Shown here: positions 57,186 through 64,000 of the stretch, piece after piece
How the letters are laid out: each line of letters begins with the position of its first letter
Position numbering within the stretch: the first letter of the stretch is position 1
Assembly (NCBI GenBank): GCA_938010425.1
Contig: CALLUO010000027.1
Span: 1 to 64,000, forward strand
Length of the DNA: 64,000 nucleotides
DNA from: an uncultured Elioraea sp.
Lineage (GTDB): Bacteria; Pseudomonadota; Alphaproteobacteria; Acetobacterales; Acetobacteraceae
Reading direction: 5' to 3'
Translations under genes and position numbers: made by a program
The notes under the pieces: generated by a model
Database searches by the model: none
What the model saw: only the letters and a program-made list of their open reading frames with translations
What the model was told of the DNA's origin: nothing

Positions 57186-57528
57186 GCTTTCGCGGAGGTA
57201 GCCAGGGGCCAAACCGCGCGGACAAGGTCATCCTCCGCCTCGATGGCGTGGAACCGGTCTGGCGCTGCTGCCATCAGGCTGGCGTACTTGGGCAGGATAT
57301 GAAAGCGTGCGCCGAAGGGCAGACTACGGCGGGGGAGGCGGGAGTTGCTTCAACCAGCCTATGCTGTCCCCACGCTTTCGCACGGCTGCCGCGCCCAAAG
57401 TAGGGACACGTTCGTCGATAAAGAGACCAAAGCCGCGCTCTCGCGGTTGGGCGGCGGTGGACGGTTCTTCGATAGCTAGAGAGCGCGTGGGTCGATCAGC
57501 GCCGCGTTACGCTTTGGGCGACGGGCGC
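57186..57528. other. intergenic region between convergent MFS and PLP-enzyme genes
   Basis: 343 bp with no gene I can support. Two minus-strand stretches read like protein but are in different frames and lack starts: one with ERGFGLFIDERVPTLGAA (about 57370-57478) and one with FGARFHILPKYASLMAAAPD (about 57190-57349). These could be a frameshifted gene remnant or chance. No hairpin terminator stood out. Confidence 0.35.
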
Positions 57529-58665
57529 TCACGCTCGTTGCCCGATCAGTTCCGCGATGCGTGGCACAGCCTTCAGGCCGGTTCCGGTCAAGACCAGCAC
57601 CGTTTCCTCGTCATCGGCCAAGGTGCCAGCGGCGCGCAGCCTGCGCCAGCCGGCGACAGCCGTGGCACAGGTGGGTTCGACGAACAGCCCCCGCTCGGCG
57701 AGGGCGAACAGAGCAGAGACTATTTCCTGTTCCGTGACCATGACCACGCCGCCATGCGAGGCGCGCACCGCGCCCAACACCTCGCGCAGCCTAAGCGGCT
57801 GCGAGATCGCGGTTCCCTCGGCGATCGTTGGGCGGATCTCGCAGGGCACGGGGTGATTGACGCCAGCGTGAAACGCGGCAGCGATCGGTGCGCAGGCCTC
57901 TGGTTGCACCGCGAAGAGGCGGGGCAGGCGAGAGCTTGCCCCGGCGCGGAGGAGTTCGCTGAACCCCATGTCAAGGCCGAGCAGGATCGAGCCTGCCCCG
58001 CACGGCGCAACCACCGCCTGGGGCACGCGAAACCCAAGCTCTTCCCAGAGTTCGTAGGCGATCGTTTTGGTGCCCTGCAGAAAGAACGGGTGCCAATTGT
58101 GCGAGGCATAGAACATGTTTGCCGCCTGGCGCACGGCCTCATCCGCACAGTCTTGCCGCGTTCCCGCCACCCGCTCCACCAGCGCGCCGAACGCCTCCAT
58201 CGCCACCGTTTTGGCAAGTGGCGTGGCTTCCGGAACGAGGATTTTCGCCCGCATTCCCCCTGCTGCGGCGTAAGCGGCAATCGCGACCCCGCCATTGCCC
58301 GAGGAATCTTCCAGCACCTCTGTGATCCCTTGGGCGCGCAGCCCAGAGAGCATCACCGAGGCACCGCGGTCCTTGAAACTGCCGGTGGGCGAGACCCATT
58401 CGAGCTTGGCCAAAACGCGTGCCCCGTCGAGCCGCGTCTCGATCAGCGGCGTGCATCCTTCGCCGAGGCTGATCGGAACCATCCCGGGAGGGAAGGGAAA
58501 CGCTGCGGCGTAGCGCCAGAGCGAGCGGTTTCTGCCCTCGATGTCGTCGCGACCGATGCCGCGGAGGGGGGTGAGCAGCAGCGGCTGGCCATCGTCGGAA
58601 CACCAACGCGGCTGATCCAGCGGAAAGGTCTGCCCGCTGCGCGGGTCGAGATAGGCCGGGGTCAT
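57529..58665 (-). CDS. threonine synthase-like PLP-dependent enzyme
   Basis: A 378-residue fold-type II PLP enzyme. The cofactor Lys is in TGSFKDRGASVML; the phosphate-binding loop is EDSSGNGGVAIAAYAA; APCGAGSILLGLDMGF and VLTGTGLKAVPRI are typical of threonine synthase and related lyases. It may convert O-phosphohomoserine to threonine, complementing hom at 24552, but relatives act on other substrates. The ATG at 58665 gives the usual start; an ATG at 58740 with AGGGA upstream would add 25 residues including CDACRQRTVRQPC. The start is unresolved. Confidence 0.85.
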   Translation of the reverse strand: MTPAYLDPRSGQTFPLDQPRWCSDDGQPLLLTPLRGIGRDDIEGRNRSLWRYAAAFPFPPGMVPISLGEGCTPLIETRLDGARVLAKLEWVSPTGSFKDRGASVMLSGLRAQGITEVLEDSSGNGGVAIAAYAAAGGMRAKILVPEATPLAKTVAMEAFGALVERVAGTRQDCADEAVRQAANMFYASHNWHPFFLQGTKTIAYELWEELGFRVPQAVVAPCGAGSILLGLDMGFSELLRAGASSRLPRLFAVQPEACAPIAAAFHAGVNHPVPCEIRPTIAEGTAISQPLRLREVLGAVRASHGGVVMVTEQEIVSALFALAERGLFVEPTCATAVAGWRRLRAAGTLADDEETVLVLTGTGLKAVPRIAELIGQRA

Positions 58666-58740
58666 GCGCCAGCAGGGTTGCCGAACCGTGCGCTGGCGGC
58701 AAGCGTCACATGTTTCGGCAAACCAACAAGCTTGCGGCAT

Positions 58741-59108
58741 GGGAGCTTTCCCTGAGCCGGCCAACTCTGTCTTGCGTTTTTGGCCCGAGCGCCATACCCG
58801 AGGCTTCGATGGACGGGCTCGGCGCTTGTGCGGCTTAGGGTGGCGCTCTTCCCCCCCTCTCGCCAGCGTTGGGGTGATGCTGATGATGCGTGACATAAAC
58901 GCGGCGGCGCCTCGGCTTGGCGGCGGCCCCGGGGCCTTGCGTCGCCGGATAAGACGCATGTGCGCCGTGCACCAAGGTGCGGGCTGCCTGTTGCGCGGTA
59001 GGTGACCCTGTGTTAGGCGCTGCCGGGCTCGTGGCGGGGTCCAGCCGCCGGGCTTTCTCTTTGTTGTGTCCGCAGAGCGGGCAGTGTCCTGTTGAGGGTT
59101 GAGGCCGG
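58741..59108. other. region between the PLP-enzyme gene and the atp operon
   Basis: About 370 bp holding the promoters of the divergent PLP-enzyme gene and atpH. I see no gene. The best plus-strand promoter guess (TTGCGC near 58991, 16-base spacer, TTAGGC) is weak. A short GC hairpin followed by a T-rich run is at 59033-59065. Confidence 0.45.
59033..59065 (+). terminator. GC hairpin plus T-rich run upstream of atpH
   Basis: Arms GGCGG (59033-59037) and CCGCC (59045-59049) around a seven-base loop, then GGGCTTTCTCTTTGTTG. It resembles a weak intrinsic terminator, yet no plus-strand gene ends upstream, so an attenuator or small-RNA end in the atp leader is possible. Stem short; speculative. 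Confidence 0.3.
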
Positions 59109-61284
<2,176 letters not shown>

Positions 61285-61307
61285 CTGTCCGGTTTGCGGC
61301 GCCTGCT

Positions 61308-62195
61308 ATGCCAAGCTTGAAATCGCTCCGCACGCGGATCAACAGCGTCAAGTCGACGCGCAAGATCACGCAAGCGATGAAGATGGTGGCCGCGTCGAAG
61401 CTCAAGCGGGCACAGACGCAGGCGCAGGCGGCGCGTCCCTATGCAGAGCGTATGGAGCGCATGCTTGGCTCGCTTGCCGCTTCGGTGGCAGGACGTCCCG
61501 ACGCACCGCGGCTGCTCGTCGGTACGGGGCGAGCGGATCGGCATCTGCTGATCGTGATGGCTGCCGATCGCGGCCTGTGCGGCGCCTTCAACTCAAGCCT
61601 GGTGCGGTTCGCGCGCACGCGGATTCGCACGCTGCTTGCAGAGGGCAAGGAGGTACGCCTTATCACGGTCGGGCGTCGTGCGCGCGACCTGCTGCGCCGC
61701 GACCATGGCAAACTTATCGTCGACAGCGTGACCTTCATCGGCAAGTCGCGGATCAGTTTCTCTGACGCGCAGGCGATCGCTGGCAAGGTGCGCGAGCTTT
61801 TCGACCAGGACGCTTTCGATGTCTGCGCGCTGATCTACAACCACTTTAAGAGCGTGATCTCGCAGGTTCCAACAGAGCAGACGCTCGTTCCGGCAGCGAT
61901 CCCTGCTGCCACAGAGGAAGCGGCGGCAACCAGTCCGGTCGCGATCTATGAGTACGAGCCGTCCGAGGAGGAAATCCTCGCCCGCCTGTTGCCGGAGAAC
62001 CTCTCCGTGCAGATCTATCGTGCGCTTCTGGACAGCGCCGCCGGAGAGCAGGGGGCACGTATGGCGGCGATGGACAACGCCACGCGCAACGCGGGGAAAA
62101 TGATCGCCAAGCTCACATTGGCCTATAATCGCCAGCGGCAGGCGAACATCACGAAGGAACTGATCGAGATCATTTCTGGCGCCGAGGCGGTATGA
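61308..62195 (+). CDS. atpG: F1F0 ATP synthase gamma subunit
   Basis: A 295-residue central-stalk subunit whose rotation links F0 proton flow to ATP synthesis. The N-terminal helix [20 protein letters not shown] and the C-terminal helix [20 protein letters not shown] form the coiled coil; [20 protein letters not shown] is a family signature. It lies between atpA and atpD as expected. Confidence 0.97.
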   Translation: MPSLKSLRTRINSVKSTRKITQAMKMVAASKLKRAQTQAQAARPYAERMERMLGSLAASVAGRPDAPRLLVGTGRADRHLLIVMAADRGLCGAFNSSLVRFARTRIRTLLAEGKEVRLITVGRRARDLLRRDHGKLIVDSVTFIGKSRISFSDAQAIAGKVRELFDQDAFDVCALIYNHFKSVISQVPTEQTLVPAAIPAATEEAAATSPVAIYEYEPSEEEILARLLPENLSVQIYRALLDSAAGEQGARMAAMDNATRNAGKMIAKLTLAYNRQRQANITKELIEIISGAEAV

Positions 62196-63668
<1,473 letters not shown>

Positions 63669-63685
63669 CGCGAGCCGAAGCCACC

Positions 63686-64000
63686 ATGGCCAAAGGGCTC
63701 ACCCTCGAAATCGTCAGCCCCGAGGAGCTTTTACTCTCGGAGAGAGTAGACATGGCCATCATTCCGGCAGTTGAGGGCGACATCGGCGCCCTGCCGGGGC
63801 ATGCGCCGATGATCGTGTCGCTGCGGGCCGGGTTGGTGCGCGCTCAGGTGGCGGGGACGACGGTGCACGAATTCGTCGTCGTCGGCGGATTTGCCGAAAT
63901 CACGCCGGAGCGCTGCACGGTGGTGGCGACTGAAGCAGTGCCGGTCGCGGCAGCAACGGCGGAGTGGATTGAGGAGCGCGTGCGTGCGGCAGAAGCCGTC
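63686..64000 (+). CDS. atpC: F1F0 ATP synthase epsilon subunit (partial, cut by window end)
   Basis: The first 105 codons of the F1 epsilon subunit. LTLEIVSPEELLLSERVDMA, then GDIGALPGHAPMIVSLRAGL and EFVVVGGFAEITPERCTVVA, form the N-terminal beta sandwich. The C-terminal helical pair would continue past the window. It starts 17 bp after atpD. Confidence 0.95.
   Translation, partial: MAKGLTLEIVSPEELLLSERVDMAIIPAVEGDIGALPGHAPMIVSLRAGLVRAQVAGTTVHEFVVVGGFAEITPERCTVVATEAVPVAAATAEWIEERVRAAEAV

Overview
The window is a 64 kb piece of a high-GC alphaproteobacterial chromosome, most likely from the Rhodospirillales/Acetobacteraceae side; I cannot name the genus. Support: an F1-only atpHAGDC operon (no F0 genes beside it), separate GlyQ and GlyS subunits, UbiK, a membrane-bound ferritin MbfA, polyhydroxyalkanoate genes, a MarR/OmpR-regulator/histidine-kinase trio like PetP-PetR, and the run aminotransferase-hom-glpX-recJ. 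Genes are tightly packed, with many ATGA, GTGA and TGATG overlaps and frequent GTG starts. No transposase, integrase, phage gene, CRISPR array or rRNA was seen.

Layout. 1-2.7 kb: MarR regulator, response regulator and EnvZ-like kinase, with a MarR-type palindrome upstream. 2.8-5.4 kb (minus): YbjN, ProC, TetR-type regulator, phasin. 5.5-5.8 kb: UbiK. 5.9-14.6 kb (plus): HldD, Lgt, MidA-type methyltransferase, PgeF, a lipoprotein, Prs, a histidine phosphatase, L25, Pth, YchF. 14.6-20.3 kb: an unusual repeat region, a stand-alone EF-G, a FadB/FadJ-type enzyme, a gamma carbonic anhydrase, a small lipoprotein. 20.3-23.3 kb: PHA synthase divergent from a proline-rich OmpA-like lipoprotein. 23.3-28.8 kb: aminotransferase, homoserine dehydrogenase, GlpX, RecJ, tRNA-Glu(TTC).

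28.9-37.4 kb is the most distinctive accessory region: a 4-hydroxybenzoate/protocatechuate cluster (pobA, pcaH, pcaG, a DUF849/BKACE beta-keto acid cleavage enzyme, pcaB, pcaD) followed by a TRAP transporter (dctP-dctQ-dctM). It has no pcaC, no pcaIJ/pcaF and no visible regulator. The BKACE enzyme could in principle cleave 3-oxoadipate with acetyl-CoA to succinyl-CoA and acetoacetate, replacing PcaIJ plus PcaF. This is the best candidate here for an undescribed pathway variant; it is inference.

37.4-40.9 kb: MbfA, XthA, dihydroorotase. 40.9-46.8 kb (minus): an LPS/glycan operon (GT9 heptosyltransferase, GT2, O-antigen ligase, GT4, asparagine synthase) that runs on into dihydroorotase. 46.9-48.3 kb: YgfZ and an ICMT-like methyltransferase. 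48.3-55.2 kb (minus): S49 peptidase, a membrane/zinc-ribbon protein, GlyQ, GlyS, pyruvate phosphate dikinase. 55.4-58.7 kb: DUF2076 protein, MFS transporter, threonine-synthase-like PLP enzyme. 59.1-64 kb: atpH-atpA-atpG-atpD-atpC, with atpC cut by the window edge.
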